A stretch of 64,000 nucleotides of DNA from Sphingomonas hominis (GTDB lineage: Bacteria; Pseudomonadota; Alphaproteobacteria; Sphingomonadales; Sphingomonadaceae). The stretch spans positions 267,756 through 331,755 of the forward strand of contig NZ_JABULH010000005.1 of the NCBI RefSeq assembly GCF_013328205.1, given 5' to 3'. Shown piece by piece: positions 17,486 through 29,898 of this stretch. A program made the position numbers and the translations under genes. Numbering within the stretch: the first letter of the stretch is position 1; each line of letters opens with the position of its first letter. The notes beneath the pieces are model-generated. The model did not search any database. It was not told the DNA's origin and saw only the letters and a program-made list of their open reading frames with translations.

Positions 17486-17570
17486 CGTCACCCCGGACTT
17501 GATCCAGGGTCCCGTTTTCGTTGGAGCCGACGGGAACAGGACGGAGTCTCGGATCAAGTCCGGGATGACG
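17486..17570. repeat. CGTCA...TGACG palindromic repeat, copy 2 (full)
   Basis: The 85 bp element starts CGTCACCCCGGACTTGATCC and ends with the inverted GGATCAAGTCCGGGATGACG. Its centre is unrelated to that of other copies. It lies between the convergent Trm112-like and msrA genes and could fold into a long hairpin at both transcript ends. Confidence 0.8.
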
Positions 17571-17580
17571 GTAGAGCAGT

Positions 17581-18225
17581 TCAGACCGCCAGCTTCGGGA
17601 ACCCCGCGCGGAATGCCGCCACCTTCGGCTTGTCCCACGTCACGATATACGGGTGCGTCGGGTTCCGGTCGAAGAAGTCTTGGTGGTACGCCTCCGCTGG
17701 GAAGAACTCGCCGCGCTCGACCTTGGTCGCGATCGCGCGCGGGAAGGCGTGCGCGCTGCTCAACTGACGGATGTACGCCGCCGCGACACGTGCTTGATCG
17801 GGCGTCTGCGGAAAAATCGCCGAGCGATAGCTGGTGCCGCTGTCGGGACCCTGCCGGTTCACCTGCGTCGGATCATGCGCGATCGAGAAATACACGCGCA
17901 GCAGCGTCGCGTAGCTGACCTGACGCGGGTCGTAGCTGATGCGGATCGCCTCGGCGTGGCGCGTCGTTTCGCTGCTCACCGCCGAATAGTTAGCGGTCGC
18001 GCGCGTGCCGCCGGCATAGCCCGCGGTCACCGACTTCACCCCGCGCACATGCTCGAACACCGCTTCCATTCCCCAGAAGCAGCCGCCCGCGAGCACCGCG
18101 GTCTGCATGCCGTTGGTCGCGGGCACGTCGATCGCCGCGGCCGGGATTGGCACCGCGCGCTCAGCCTGGGCGGTCCCACAGGCACTGAGCATCAGCGCGG
18201 CGGCGAGGAGAGGGCGAAGGTTCAT
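17581..18225 (-). CDS. msrA: Peptide-methionine (S)-S-oxide reductase, lipoprotein form
   Basis: MsrA reduces methionine-S-sulfoxide in oxidised proteins. The 214-residue protein has the catalytic motif GGCFWGMEAVFEHVRGV, with GYAGG and YFSIAHDPTQVNRQG further on. The first 16 residues (MNLRPLLAAALMLSAC) form a lipoprotein signal with lipobox LSAC, so the enzyme is probably anchored in an envelope membrane and faces the periplasm rather than the cytosol. No MsrB is fused or adjacent. It would need an envelope electron donor not seen here. Confidence 0.95.
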   Translation of the reverse strand: MNLRPLLAAALMLSACGTAQAERAVPIPAAAIDVPATNGMQTAVLAGGCFWGMEAVFEHVRGVKSVTAGYAGGTRATANYSAVSSETTRHAEAIRISYDPRQVSYATLLRVYFSIAHDPTQVNRQGPDSGTSYRSAIFPQTPDQARVAAAYIRQLSSAHAFPRAIATKVERGEFFPAEAYHQDFFDRNPTHPYIVTWDKPKVAAFRAGFPKLAV

Positions 18226-18264
18226 GAAACTGATATAGGTCAGTGGCTTACGCGCTTCCAGAGG

Positions 18265-18402
18265 TCAGCGCTGCGCGTACACCGCGTGATGGTGCGTCGG
18301 ATCGGCCTGCGCCGCCGGCTGCAGCGCGAACAGACCAACCGCCCCGATCGCGAAGCCGCCGGCGAACTGCCAGAAGAAGCTGGTCTTGAACAGGCGAAGC
18401 AT
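18265..18402 (-). CDS. Small single-helix membrane protein
   Basis: The 45-residue frame starts MLRLFKTSFFWQFAGGF and continues with a hydrophobic helix (AIGAVGLFALQPAAQA), then a short histidine-bearing tail ending AVYAQR. It looks like a membrane-anchored or secreted micropeptide. It sits between msrA and the aspartate aminotransferase on the same strand. No strong ribosome binding site is seen. The function is unknown. Confidence 0.55.
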   Translation of the reverse strand: MLRLFKTSFFWQFAGGFAIGAVGLFALQPAAQADPTHHHAVYAQR

Positions 18403-18562
18403 TGGTCGTGTATCCTGCTGCGAACCGCCCACCCGTCCGTGCCGAACGCGCAATGCGGAAATGGTTTCCGTGACATCGATTAGGCGAGCCAGGATGAACC
18501 GACGCTGGTTCATCCATTCATCTGCCAGCGATATACGGCACACCAGCGCGCGAGCATATTTC

Positions 18563-18582
18563 AACGATCGAAAGAGATCGTT
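18563..18582 (-). terminator. Hairpin downstream of the aminotransferase gene
   Basis: The arms AACGATC (18563-18569) and GATCGTT (18576-18582) pair around a six-base loop, 25 bp after the aminotransferase stop codon. The T-run on the minus strand is poor, so termination is only likely. Confidence 0.45.
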
Positions 18583-18606
18583 TCCTTAGCCGGATAGTTG
18601 ACGCGC

Positions 18607-19863
<1,257 letters not shown>

Positions 19864-21615
19864 TTACGCAACCACGCGATGGTCGGACGCGAGCGTCGCC
19901 GACATCAATCCACGCAACGCATTGCCGAGCAGGAACCCGCCGGCGAGATCCCCAGGCCGCAGCACCGCCTCGCGCGCGCGGCCCGTTTCTAGCAACTCGG
20001 CGCGCAGCACGCCCGGCAGCAGCGCGCCCGCGGGCGGCGTCAGCAGCACGCCGTCGCGTTCCACGAACAACGAGGTGTAGCTCCCCTCGGTCAGCGAGCC
20101 GTCGGGCGCCACGAACACCACCTCGTCGCAGCCGCTCTCCCGCCGAGCCGCATCGTAGAAGGCGCGGTCGCTGGTCTTATAGCGCAACCGCCAGTCGGCG
20201 GGCGCGACCGGCAGCGGGACCAACGCGACCGACAGCGGCGTGTCGCGCAGGCGCGGCAGCGGCGACACCTGGATCGCCACCGCGCCGCTGTTCGCCAGCA
20301 GCATCCGGATGCGCGACGCCTTGCGCAACCGGAAGGTCGCGGCTTGCAATTCGTTGCGCGCGTCGTGACGGTTGAACGCGAAGCCGAGTGCAGCGGCGCT
20401 GTTCTTCATCCGCTCCAAATGCCGCTCGATCAGGACGATGCCCTCCATCGGGTCGAACGCCATCGTCTCGATCAGGTCGAAGCTGCGCGCATCGCGGCTA
20501 AGGAACGCGCCCTTCGCCAGCGCCTCGTCCCACTCGGCGCAAGCGGTTGAGTCGGCGACAATGCCGCCGCCCAGCCCGATCGTCGCTTGGTTCGCGCCCG
20601 CGGGCAGCGCCAGCGTGCGGATCGCGACGTTGAACATGGCGTCCCCGCTCGCGTCGATCCGCCCGATCGCGCCGGTGTAGAGCCCGCGCGTATCACGCTC
20701 GATTTCCTCCAGCGCCTGAATAGCGCGCACCTTGGGCGCGCCGGTGATCGACCCGCACGGGAACAGGGCGTCGAGCACGTCAACCGCGTCGATGCCGGGC
20801 AGCCGCGTCGCAGTGACGGTGGAAGTCATCTGGTGCACCGTCGGATAACGTTCCAACGCGAACAACTCGGGCACCGCGACGCTGCCCGCCACCGCGACGC
20901 GCGACAAATCGTTGCGCATCAGGTCGACGATCATCAGATTCTCGGCGCGCTGTTTCGGATCCTGCGCCAGCGCGGCGGCAGCGTCCGCGTCCGCGCGCGC
21001 GTCGACCTGACGCGGCGCGGTGCCCTTCATCGGGCGACAGGTGAGCCGGTCACGCTCCAGCGCGAAGAAGAGTTCGGGCGAGAAGGACAGGAAAATCGTC
21101 TCGCCCGTGTCGACGATCGCACCCCATCCGCCCCGCGTCGCCGCGCGCAGCCGCGCATAGAGCGCGAGCGGATCGCCCAGCACGCGCACGTCGGCGCAAA
21201 ACGTCAGATTCGCCTGGTACAGGTCGCCCGCCGCGATCAACGCCTGCACGCGCGCGAACATTCGGTCGTAATCGGCGCGTGAGACCCGCGGTTCGAGCGC
21301 GCCGATCCACGCGCCCGCCGGGTCGGGCAGCAGCGCGGGCACGTCGACCGTCTCGTAGGCGTCGAACAGCCCGAACCAGCCGAGCGGCACGTCAGATGTC
21401 CGTGCGCCCGCAACCGCCGGCTCGAACGCGCCCGCCGCTTCGTAGGACAGGAGCCCCGCCACTTCGCCGTCATGCCCGCGCACCGCCGCCAGCATCGGCG
21501 CGAGTTCGGCGGTACTGCGCGCCTCCACCACCGCGCGCGGGTGCCGGTACAGCCGCGCCGGCGCACCACCATCGCGCGCGTCGTCCAGCAGGACGTAAGG
21601 GGGCTTTATCCGCAT
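19864..21615 (-). CDS. pabBC: Aminodeoxychorismate synthase I / aminodeoxychorismate lyase fusion
   Basis: The 583-residue bifunctional enzyme makes p-aminobenzoate for folate. Residues 1 to about 370 form the chorismate-binding PabB half (RMFARVQALIAAGDLYQANL-like region, KGTAPR, FPCGSITGAPKVRA, GLYTGAIG). The remainder is a PabC-type PLP lyase with FDPMEGIVLIERHLERM, the PLP lysine in RYKTSDRAFYD, and EGSYTSLFVERDG. Fused PabB-PabC proteins are usual in sphingomonads. The partner amidotransferase PabA is not in the window. Confidence 0.93.
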   Translation of the reverse strand: MRIKPPYVLLDDARDGGAPARLYRHPRAVVEARSTAELAPMLAAVRGHDGEVAGLLSYEAAGAFEPAVAGARTSDVPLGWFGLFDAYETVDVPALLPDPAGAWIGALEPRVSRADYDRMFARVQALIAAGDLYQANLTFCADVRVLGDPLALYARLRAATRGGWGAIVDTGETIFLSFSPELFFALERDRLTCRPMKGTAPRQVDARADADAAAALAQDPKQRAENLMIVDLMRNDLSRVAVAGSVAVPELFALERYPTVHQMTSTVTATRLPGIDAVDVLDALFPCGSITGAPKVRAIQALEEIERDTRGLYTGAIGRIDASGDAMFNVAIRTLALPAGANQATIGLGGGIVADSTACAEWDEALAKGAFLSRDARSFDLIETMAFDPMEGIVLIERHLERMKNSAAALGFAFNRHDARNELQAATFRLRKASRIRMLLANSGAVAIQVSPLPRLRDTPLSVALVPLPVAPADWRLRYKTSDRAFYDAARRESGCDEVVFVAPDGSLTEGSYTSLFVERDGVLLTPPAGALLPGVLRAELLETGRAREAVLRPGDLAGGFLLGNALRGLMSATLASDHRVVA

Positions 21616-21765
21616 CCGACTCGCGTGATGCCCGCCCGCTTCGCACCCGGCAAGCGCACCGGCGCGTGTTTCGCGCGGCCGAGCCCGGATTAACCGCGAT
21701 TGTTGCCGTGTCCCCTTGCCCCCGTTTCTGTCACAACGCTGCGCGAACGACGTGAGAGACGATGC

Positions 21766-22425
21766 ATGACCGACACGCCCCCGCTACGCGCCGCCATCAT
21801 CCCGGTGACCGCGATCGAGCAGAATTGCACGCTGATCTGGTGCACGAAGACGATGCGCGCCGCGGTGATCGATCCCGGCGGCGACCTGCCGCGGATCAAG
21901 GCGGCGATCGCGCAGGCGGGCGTCACGGTCGAGAAGGTGCTGCTCACCCACGGCCACATCGATCACGCGGGCGAGGCGCGCCCGCTCGCCGACGATCTGG
22001 GGGTGAAGATCGAAGGTCCGCACGAGGACGACCGGTTCTGGCTCGCGCGGCTGGAAGACGACGGGCGGCAATGGGGCATTCGCGGCGTCAACACCGAATC
22101 GGACCGCTGGCTGGTCGACGGCGACACCGTGACCGTGGGTGAGTTGACGCTCGACGTTTATCACACGCCGGGCCACACTGCCGGCCACGTCATCTTCCAC
22201 CACGCGCCCTCGCGCTTCGCGCAGGTCGGCGACGTGCTGTTCCAGGGCTCGGTCGGGCGCACCGACCTGCCGCAGGGCAATCACAAGCAGTTGATTGAGA
22301 CGATCGTCACCAAGCTGTGGCCGCTCGGCGATACGCATTTCATCCCCGGCCACGGCAAGCCGAGCACCTTCGCGCACGAGCGGCAGCACAATATGTTCGT
22401 CAGCGACGCGGCACTCGCTGCCTGA
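21766..22425 (+). CDS. Metallo-beta-lactamase-fold hydrolase (glyoxalase II-like)
   Basis: The 219-residue protein has the metal-binding motif THGHIDHAGEA (HxHxDH), then HTPGHTAGHVIFH and GDVLFQGSVGRTDLP, with a final metal His in FIPGHGKPS. This is the single-domain glyoxalase II-like / hydroxyacylglutathione hydrolase-like group. The substrate is not determined. The ATG at 21766 is preferred; the in-frame extension upstream overlaps promoter DNA between it and the divergent pabBC. Transcription converges on the MAPEG gene, with a shared hairpin between. Confidence 0.92.
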   Translation: MTDTPPLRAAIIPVTAIEQNCTLIWCTKTMRAAVIDPGGDLPRIKAAIAQAGVTVEKVLLTHGHIDHAGEARPLADDLGVKIEGPHEDDRFWLARLEDDGRQWGIRGVNTESDRWLVDGDTVTVGELTLDVYHTPGHTAGHVIFHHAPSRFAQVGDVLFQGSVGRTDLPQGNHKQLIETIVTKLWPLGDTHFIPGHGKPSTFAHERQHNMFVSDAALAA

Positions 22426-22429
22426 GGAC

Positions 22430-22458
22430 GCGCGCGACTCGGCGTCCGAGTCGCGCGC
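22430..22458. terminator. Bidirectional hairpin between convergent genes
   Basis: A perfect 12-13 bp stem (CGCGCGACTCGG / CCGAGTCGCGCG) with a CGT loop lies five bases after the hydrolase stop codon and just before the stop of the convergent MAPEG gene. No long T-run is present on either side. Confidence 0.65.
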
Positions 22459-22462
22459 CTGC

Positions 22463-22906
22463 TTACCCGCGCGTCGCGTCGACCGGCACGGTGGTGATCG
22501 CATCGCTCGTGCCCCGGTCGCTCGCGTAGACGAGCACCAGCGCCCATGCCGCCAGGCCGGCGAGCACCAGCCACGTTGCGGCGATACCGCCCGCGCGCAA
22601 CGGATTGGGCGCCGCGCGGTCCATCCCCAGGCCATGCGCGATCCGCCCGACGACGAACACGATGCCCGCGATCCACAACCATGTGGACGAACCGCCCGCC
22701 AATTCGATCGCCGCGAGCAGGATCAGCACGAACGGCGCGTACTCGACGAAATTGGCGTGCGCGCGCACCGCCGCCTGCAACGGACCCGAGCCGCCGTCGC
22801 CGATCATCACCTTGCCCTTGATCCGCCGCTGCGACACGCGCAACGCCAGCCAGATGTTGAGCACCGCGCAGGCGGCGGCGATCGTCAGCGTCATCGGCAA
22901 CAGCAT
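22463..22906 (-). CDS. MAPEG-family membrane protein
   Basis: The 147-residue inner-membrane protein has four hydrophobic segments (LTIAAACAVLNIWLALRV, YAPFVLILLAAIELAGG, WLWIAGIVFVVGRIAHG and ATWLVLAGLAAWALVLVY). It carries the MAPEG signature region RAHANFVEYAPF, and its last helix is followed by a short tail. Family members are glutathione-dependent membrane transferases or related proteins; no substrate is predictable. It converges with the upstream hydrolase, whose fold is also linked to glutathione chemistry. Confidence 0.9.
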   Translation of the reverse strand: MLLPMTLTIAAACAVLNIWLALRVSQRRIKGKVMIGDGGSGPLQAAVRAHANFVEYAPFVLILLAAIELAGGSSTWLWIAGIVFVVGRIAHGLGMDRAAPNPLRAGGIAATWLVLAGLAAWALVLVYASDRGTSDAITTVPVDATRG

Positions 22907-23108
22907 CGATTATCTCCCTGTTCGTCGTTGAACCTCGTCGCACAGGCCGCCACCCGGTTGCAACGCGGGCAGAATTCGCTATAGGCGCGTCACTTCGCGA
23001 TGCGTGCCGATGTGCGGCTGCCTGCCGCGGCCGCCTTCGTGCCGGTCGTACGGGCGACTGGCACGGCGCGAATCGTTCAACACGTAACACTTTGATCAAG
23101 GTGCCGAA

Positions 23109-23288
23109 ATGGCCGTCCCTAAGCGAAAGACCACCCCTTCACGTCGCGGCATGCGTCGCTCGCACGACGCGCTGACCGTTGCGGCGTTCCAGGAATGCCC
23201 GAACTGCGGCGAGCTGCGTCGCCCGCACAATCTGTGCACCGCCTGCGGTCACTATAACGGCCGCGAGATCGTCTCGGTCGAGGCGTAA
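23109..23288 (+). CDS. rpmF: 50S ribosomal protein L32
   Basis: The 59-residue protein [20 protein letters not shown] is L32. It retains the zinc-ribbon cysteine pairs CPNCG and CTACG in the C-terminal half. In many bacteria rpmF lies directly before plsX and fabH, as here, with 56 nt to plsX, so ribosome and membrane-lipid supply are co-transcribed. Confidence 0.98.
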   Translation: MAVPKRKTTPSRRGMRRSHDALTVAAFQECPNCGELRRPHNLCTACGHYNGREIVSVEA

Positions 23289-23344
23289 ACACCTACGCGG
23301 ACCCTTATCGTCCGCGCCTGCGTTTCAACGGAGTGCCTGGGTCC

Positions 23345-24379
23345 ATGTCCGACAGTTCCGTGATCGCCATCGATGCGATGGGCGGTGACAAGGGGCTGGA
23401 GGTCATGCTGGCAGGGGTCGCGCGTGCGCGACGTCTGCACGATGGCCTGCGTTTCCTGCTGGTCGGTGACGAGCCCGCGATTCGCGCCGGGCTCGCCAGC
23501 CACCCGAACCTGTCGCAACATTCCGAGGTGATCCACGCCGCCGACGTGATCGCGGGCGAGGAGAAACCGAGCCAGGCACTGCGCCGCGCGAAGACCTCGT
23601 CGATGGGCGTTGCGATCGATTGCGTGAAAAAGGGTCGCGCCGGCGCCGCGGTGTCGTCGGGCAACACCGGCGCGCTGATGGCAATGGCGAAGCTCTCGCT
23701 GCGCACCATGCCCGGCATCGACCGTCCCGCGCTCGCCGCGCTGCTGCCGACGCTCGGCGACAATGACGTCGTGATGCTCGACCTTGGCGCGAATACCGAG
23801 TGCGACGCGCGCAACCTGACGCAATTCGCGGTGATGGGTGCGGCCTATGCGCGCATCGTGCTCGAACTCGACCGTCCCCGCGTCGCCTTGCTCAACATTG
23901 GTAGCGAGGATCAGAAGGGCACCGGCGAGATCAAGGACGCGGCGCAGTTGCTGCGCGACGCGACCCACCTGCCGATGGATTTCACCGGCTTCGTCGAGGG
24001 TGATCGCCTGTCGCGCGGCGAGCATGACGTGATCGTCACCGACGGCTTCTCGGGCAACATCGCACTCAAGACCGCGGAAGGCACCGCGCGCTTCGTCGCC
24101 GATCTGCTGCGCCGCGCCTTCTCCAGCTCGGCGCGATCGAAGATCGGTTTCCTGATCTCGCGCCCGGCGACCGATCTGTTGCGCAACCATCTCGATCCCA
24201 ACAACCACAATGGCGCAGTCTTCCTGGGGCTGAACGGCTTGGTGTTGAAAAGCCACGGCAGCGCCAATGAAATCGGCGTCGCGACCGCGATCGGCAACGC
24301 CGCCAAGATGGTCCGCTCGGATCTCGCGCGGCGGATTGCCGAGGATCTGGGTAACATCGACGCAAAGGCTGCCGCATGA
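23345..24379 (+). CDS. plsX: Phosphate acyltransferase PlsX
   Basis: PlsX converts acyl-ACP to acyl-phosphate, the first committed step of phosphatidic acid synthesis through PlsY. The 344-residue peripheral membrane protein starts [18 protein letters not shown] and has [44 protein letters not shown] and GFVEGDRL. The ATG at 23345 is chosen; an ATG twelve bases earlier is possible. It overlaps fabH as ATGA. Confidence 0.98.
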   Translation: MSDSSVIAIDAMGGDKGLEVMLAGVARARRLHDGLRFLLVGDEPAIRAGLASHPNLSQHSEVIHAADVIAGEEKPSQALRRAKTSSMGVAIDCVKKGRAGAAVSSGNTGALMAMAKLSLRTMPGIDRPALAALLPTLGDNDVVMLDLGANTECDARNLTQFAVMGAAYARIVLELDRPRVALLNIGSEDQKGTGEIKDAAQLLRDATHLPMDFTGFVEGDRLSRGEHDVIVTDGFSGNIALKTAEGTARFVADLLRRAFSSSARSKIGFLISRPATDLLRNHLDPNNHNGAVFLGLNGLVLKSHGSANEIGVATAIGNAAKMVRSDLARRIAEDLGNIDAKAAA

Positions 24380-25356
24380 TCCGCTCGGTCCTGCTCGGTA
24401 CCGGCTCCGCGCTGCCCGCGCGTCGCGTTTCCAACGCCGAACTGGCCGAACAGGTCGATACCAGCGACGAGTGGATCGTCGAGCGTACCGGTATCCGCTT
24501 CCGCCACATCGCGGCCCTCGACGAGACGACGGGCACGCTCGCCTATGACGCGGCCAAGGCGGCGCTTGCCGCCGCCGGGCTGGCCGCACAGGACATCGAC
24601 CTGATCGTCCTCGCCACCGCCACCCCGGACCAGACGTTCCCGTCGACCGCGACCAAGGTGCAGGCGCTGCTCGGCATCGACGATTGCGTCGCGTTCGATG
24701 TGGCGGCGGTCTGCTCGGGCTTTCTCTACGCCGTACAGGTCGCCGACAGCATGATCCGCGCCGGCGCGCACCGCCGTGCACTGGTGATCGGCTCGGAGAC
24801 GTTCACCCGCATCCTCGACTGGGAGGATCGCACCACCTGCGTGCTGTTCGGCGACGGCGCGGGCGCGATCGTGCTGGAAGCGCAGGAAAGCGCCGACGAT
24901 CCCGCCAGCCCCGACGCGCGCGGGATCCTGGCGGCGAAGCTCCACGCCGACGGCCGCCACAACGAATTGCTCTACGTCGACGGCGGACCCTCGACCACCG
25001 GCACCGTTGGCAAGCTGCGCATGAAGGGGCGCGAGGTGTTCCGCCACGCCGTCACCAACCTGGCGGCGGTAATGGCGGAGGCGCTGAAGGGCATCGACCT
25101 GACGCCTGACGACATCGACTGGGTCGTGCCGCATCAGGCGAACGCGCGCATTCTCGACGCCACCGCGCGCAAATTGTCGTTGCCGGCCGAGCGCGTGATC
25201 GTGACGGTCGATCAACACGCCAACACCTCCGCCGCCTCGGTCCCGCTCGCGCTCGACACCGCGGTGCGCGACGGGCGGATCAAGCGCGGCGATCTGCTGG
25301 TGCTGGAAGCGATGGGCGGCGGCTTTACCTGGGGCGCGGCGGTGCTGCGCTACTGA
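24376..25356 (+). CDS. fabH: Beta-ketoacyl-ACP synthase III
   Basis: FabH condenses acetyl-CoA with malonyl-ACP to start fatty-acid synthesis. The 326-residue enzyme has the Cys-His-Asn triad: Cys in [14 protein letters not shown] (about residue 113), His in [13 protein letters not shown], Asn in [16 protein letters not shown]. It begins [20 protein letters not shown] and has the glycine-rich end [16 protein letters not shown]. It is in the rpmF-plsX-fabH-ihfA operon. Confidence 0.98.
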   Translation: MIRSVLLGTGSALPARRVSNAELAEQVDTSDEWIVERTGIRFRHIAALDETTGTLAYDAAKAALAAAGLAAQDIDLIVLATATPDQTFPSTATKVQALLGIDDCVAFDVAAVCSGFLYAVQVADSMIRAGAHRRALVIGSETFTRILDWEDRTTCVLFGDGAGAIVLEAQESADDPASPDARGILAAKLHADGRHNELLYVDGGPSTTGTVGKLRMKGREVFRHAVTNLAAVMAEALKGIDLTPDDIDWVVPHQANARILDATARKLSLPAERVIVTVDQHANTSAASVPLALDTAVRDGRIKRGDLLVLEAMGGGFTWGAAVLRY

Positions 25357-25455
25357 GGTGCGGCGTGCCGTTTCGGGCGCGTCTGCCGAGTCGACAAAGC
25401 GCGCGCGGCTTTCTATCCATCCTGCGGCGATTGCAGGTGTTTTGGGGGGAATAGC

Positions 25456-25755
25456 ATGACGGACGCGGGCACGCTGACACGGGCCGACCTGGCCGAAGCG
25501 TTGCACAAGCAGATCGGGCTCTCGCGCGCCGATTCCTCCCGCGTGGTCGAGCAGATTCTCGGCAAGATGTGCGAAGCGCTGTCGCACGGCGAGAACGTCA
25601 AGATTTCGGGCTTCGGCACCTTCGTGCTGCGCGACAAGGGCGAGCGGATCGGCCGCAACCCGAAAACCGGTGTCGAGGTGCCGATTGCGCCGCGCCGCGT
25701 GCTCACCTTCCGCGCCAGCCAGATGATGCGCGAACGCATCATGGCCGCCGACTGA
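25456..25755 (+). CDS. ihfA: Integration host factor alpha subunit
   Basis: The 99-residue histone-like protein bends DNA as a heterodimer with IHF-beta (not in the window). The hallmark is [20 protein letters not shown] followed by PKTGVEVPI; the Pro in the beta-arm (RNPKTG) intercalates in DNA. The N-terminal helices [19 protein letters not shown] and final [16 protein letters not shown] are typical. Location after fabH fits its usual place beside a MerR gene. Confidence 0.96.
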   Translation: MTDAGTLTRADLAEALHKQIGLSRADSSRVVEQILGKMCEALSHGENVKISGFGTFVLRDKGERIGRNPKTGVEVPIAPRRVLTFRASQMMRERIMAAD

Positions 25756-25781
25756 GCCGGCACCTGCCGAGCGACCCGCCC

Positions 25782-26198
25782 GTGTGCGCGGCCGGTGCCG
25801 ACACCGCGAGCGAGCCGGCACGCGCGGCCAAGGCCGACGCCGCGTTCCGCACCATCGGCGAGGTGACGCAGGCAACCGGGATCGCGCCGCACATCCTGCG
25901 CTATTGGGAAGGGCGCTTTCCCCAGCTGAAACCCGTCACCCGCGCCGGCAACCGCCGCTACTATCGCCCCGCCGACGTTGCGCTGGTGCAGCGCATAGAC
26001 CGGCTCCTCAACCACGAGGGCTATACCGTGCGCGGTGTGCAGCAACTGCTGGCGGGTGAGCGCAAGCCGGGCGAGGCCACCGCCGCGCCATCGCCTACGC
26101 CAGCACCGGACGCGGTCGCCACCATCCTGCCCGACACAATCGACGCGATCCGTCTAATCCGCGACTACCTGCGCGAGGGGCTCGACGCCGACGGGTGA
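25782..26198 (+). CDS. MerR-family transcriptional regulator
   Basis: The 138-residue regulator has the MerR helix-turn-helix in [20 protein letters not shown], then [11 protein letters not shown] and [21 protein letters not shown] short effector tail with no metal-binding cysteines follows. The start is called at GTG 25782 because the upstream frame lies in ihfA. This gene follows ihfA in most alphaproteobacteria and is expected to be co-transcribed. The ligand is unknown. Confidence 0.93.
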   Translation: MCAAGADTASEPARAAKADAAFRTIGEVTQATGIAPHILRYWEGRFPQLKPVTRAGNRRYYRPADVALVQRIDRLLNHEGYTVRGVQQLLAGERKPGEATAAPSPTPAPDAVATILPDTIDAIRLIRDYLREGLDADG

Positions 26199-26597
26199 GG
26201 GGACCTGTCCTTGGTGGCCTCGTCCAGTGGCTGAACGATCAAGGCGAAGCACGCTGGCTCGGCAGGTGATCAACCTGGACTGTGCGGCTCAAATTGCGAG
26301 GTACGCCAAGCCGCCCGGCGGGTCGGCCGCAGCATAATTCACCTGCAACACGCGACGATGCGCGGCACCCACGCTCGCCGCGGAGGCGTGGAGGATCAGC
26401 GTCGCATAGCCCACACGTCGCCGGCCGCAGCTAGGCAGGTGGCCGTGCCGCAGCGCGCGACGGTCGCGTAGCCGCCACGCCGCGGGAGCAAGTCCCGCGT
26501 CGTCGGTTGCGGCTGTAGCCGCGCCGGCCGGGCGGATGGATGCCGCCTGCGCTTCGCGCGGCGGCACTGGCGGGGCTGATGCCCCGCCTTCCATTCT
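26199..26597. other. Gene-free hairpin-rich region between MerR and etfA
   Basis: No supported gene. The region holds the double-hairpin element copy B (26475-26534) and a GGCGGGGC / GCCCCGCC hairpin (26569-26588) that immediately follows the etfA stop codon on the minus strand and may end its transcript. Confidence 0.6.
26475..26534 (+). repeat. Double-hairpin intergenic element, copy B
   Basis: The order is CCACGC, hairpin 1 (CGCGGGA-GCAAG-TCCCGCG, 26481-26499), TCGTCGGTT, hairpin 2 (GCGGCT-GT-AGCCGC, 26509-26522), then GCCGGCCGGGCG. Flanks match copy A at 10585 but both stems differ in sequence while keeping complementarity. Confidence 0.7.
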
Positions 26598-27527
26598 TTA
26601 CAGCTTCTCGGTCAGTTCCGGGACCAGCTTGAACAGGTCGCCGACCAGGCCGATGTCCGCCACCTGGAAGATCGGCGCGTCCTCGTCCTTGTTGATCGCG
26701 ATGATCGTCTTCGAGTCCTTCATGCCGGCGAGATGCTGGATCGCGCCCGAGATGCCGACCGCGACATAGACTTCGGGTGCAACGATCTTGCCAGTCTGCC
26801 CGACCTGATAATCATTTGGCACGAAGCCTGCGTCCACCGCCGCGCGGCTCGCGCCGACGCCGGCGTGCAGCTTGTCGGCGAGCGGCTCGATCAGCTCGTG
26901 GAACTTCTCGCCCGAGCCGAGCGCGCGCCCGCCCGAGACGATGATCTTCGCGCTGGTCAGCTCAGGCCGCTCGGACTTGGCGAGTTCCTGCGTCTCGAAC
27001 GTCGCCAGACCCTTGTCACCGGTCGACGCGACTGCCTCGATCGTGCCCGAACCACCCTCGGTCGCGGCCTTCTCGAAGGCGGTGCCGCGCACGGTGATGA
27101 CCTTCTTCGCGTCGGTCGTCTGCACGGTCGCGATCGCGTTGCCGGCGTAGATCGGACGCGTGAACGTGTCCTCGCCCTCGACCGACAGGATATCGCTGAT
27201 CTGCATGACGTCGAGCAGCGCGGCGACACGCGGCGCGATCGCCTTACCGCTCGAGGTCGCGGGGACGACGAACGCGTCGTGATGCCCCATCAGCTCGACG
27301 ACGAGCGGCGCAACATTCTCCGCCAGCGCGTGCGCAAAGGCCGCGTCGTCGGCGACGTGAACCTTGCCGACGCCCGCGATTCTAGCCGCCGCCTGCGCCG
27401 CGCTGTCGACGCCTTGCCCGGCGACGAGGAGGTGAACCTCACCCAGTTTCGACGCCGCGGTCACCGCCGACAGCGTCGCATCCTTGACGGTCTGCCCGTC
27501 GTGCTCGACCCAAACCAGAGTCTTCAT
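26598..27527 (-). CDS. etfA: Electron transfer flavoprotein alpha subunit
   Basis: ETF carries electrons from acyl-CoA and other dehydrogenases to the ETF-ubiquinone oxidoreductase. The 309-residue subunit binds FAD through its C-terminal domain: [20 protein letters not shown], then [20 protein letters not shown] and the closing [20 protein letters not shown]. The N-terminus [19 protein letters not shown] is typical. It follows etfB with a 19 nt gap. Confidence 0.97.
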   Translation of the reverse strand: MKTLVWVEHDGQTVKDATLSAVTAASKLGEVHLLVAGQGVDSAAQAAARIAGVGKVHVADDAAFAHALAENVAPLVVELMGHHDAFVVPATSSGKAIAPRVAALLDVMQISDILSVEGEDTFTRPIYAGNAIATVQTTDAKKVITVRGTAFEKAATEGGSGTIEAVASTGDKGLATFETQELAKSERPELTSAKIIVSGGRALGSGEKFHELIEPLADKLHAGVGASRAAVDAGFVPNDYQVGQTGKIVAPEVYVAVGISGAIQHLAGMKDSKTIIAINKDEDAPIFQVADIGLVGDLFKLVPELTEKL

Positions 27528-27546
27528 GATAACAGGTCCTCTCGGA

Positions 27547-28296
27547 TTAGTTGGCGATGCCCATCGACTTGAGCTTGTCGACCAGTGCGTCGACGTCGGC
27601 GACCTTGACGCCGGCCTGACGCTTCGCGGGCTCGACCACCTTCAACGTGGTGATGCGGGGGGCGACATCGACGCCGTAATCGGCCGGCGTCTTCTGCGCC
27701 ATCGGCTTCGACTTGGCCTTCATGATGTTGGGCAGCGACGCGTAGCGCGGCTCGTTCAGCCGCAGGTCGGTGGTGACGATCGCGGGCAGCTTGTAGGTGT
27801 CGGTTTCCAACCCGCCGTCGACCTCGCGGACGACCTTGGCGGTGTCGGCGGACAGCTCGACTTTCGACGCCGCAGTCGCCTGACCCCAGCCAAGCAGCCC
27901 TGCGAGCATCTGACCCGTCTGGTTGTTGTCGTCGTCGATCGCCTGCTTGCCGAGGATAACGAGGCTTGGCTGCTCCTCCTCGACGATCTTGGCGAGCAGC
28001 TTGGCGACGCCCAGCGGCTCGACCTTGCCCTCGGCGACGACCAGCACCGCGCGGTCGGCACCCATCGCCAGCGCGGTGCGCAGCGTTTCCTGCGCCTTCT
28101 GCTCGCCGATCGACACCGCGACGATCTCGGTCACCACGCCCTTTTCCTTCAGACGAATGGCTTCCTCGACCGCGATCTCGTCGAACGGGTTCATGCTCAT
28201 CTTGACGTTGGCCAGATCGACGCCCGACCCGTCCGCCTTCACGCGGGGCTTCACGTTATAGTCAAGCACGCGCTTGACCGGCACCAGCACCTTCAT
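27547..28296 (-). CDS. etfB: Electron transfer flavoprotein beta subunit
   Basis: The 249-residue partner of EtfA carries AMP and contacts the donor dehydrogenases. It begins [19 protein letters not shown] and has [20 protein letters not shown], the switch region [27 protein letters not shown] and the recognition loop [19 protein letters not shown]. The ATG at 28296 is chosen because it begins the conserved N-terminus; longer frames are spurious. Confidence 0.97.
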   Translation of the reverse strand: MKVLVPVKRVLDYNVKPRVKADGSGVDLANVKMSMNPFDEIAVEEAIRLKEKGVVTEIVAVSIGEQKAQETLRTALAMGADRAVLVVAEGKVEPLGVAKLLAKIVEEEQPSLVILGKQAIDDDNNQTGQMLAGLLGWGQATAASKVELSADTAKVVREVDGGLETDTYKLPAIVTTDLRLNEPRYASLPNIMKAKSKPMAQKTPADYGVDVAPRITTLKVVEPAKRQAGVKVADVDALVDKLKSMGIAN

Positions 28297-28431
28297 CGGA
28301 GCTCCTCTTCCATACTTTGCGCGCCTGTGTCGGCGATCCAATTGGCGATTTTCGGTCGTTTTCGCAAGTGCGGTATGGTGATCAGCCCGCAATCACGCCG
28401 TGCCGTAGCGGCATCTCACCCTTCAACGAAG

Positions 28432-28461
28432 AAGGGGCCGGACGTTTCCGCCCGACCCCTT
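28432..28461 (-). terminator. Terminator hairpin after sucC
   Basis: AAGGGG-C-CGG (from 28432) pairs with CCG-A-CCCCTT (to 28461) in a stem with one mismatch around a GAAA-type loop. It lies about 30 bp after the sucC stop codon on the minus strand. The T-run is short. Confidence 0.55.
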
Positions 28462-28487
28462 CCGAATCGATCAATGGTGACGTCGGA

Positions 28488-29687
<1,200 letters not shown>

Positions 29688-29898
29688 GGGAACGCCTCTC
29701 CAGATGGTGGCGGGTGGGAACGCTTTGCGCTGCTCCTAAGCACAGCGAGGCGCGAGAATCCACCCCGCGCGGCAGGTTCTTGTACGCTGATGCTATTGCG
29801 AACCGATTGCAGATCGTGGTTTTCACCCGGGGGAAGGGGAGGGGCATGCAGAATGCTTCAAACCCACCGGCGAAACCGGGTTGCCATTCTGTTCGCCA

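Noticed and set aside
21766-22425. Metallo-beta-lactamase-fold protein considered as an antibiotic resistance gene
   Set aside because: The motif set and size match single-domain glyoxalase II-like hydrolases without a signal peptide, so resistance is not implied.
26289-26594. 101-codon minus-strand frame between MerR and etfA
   Set aside because: It reads through two hairpin elements and has no support as a protein.
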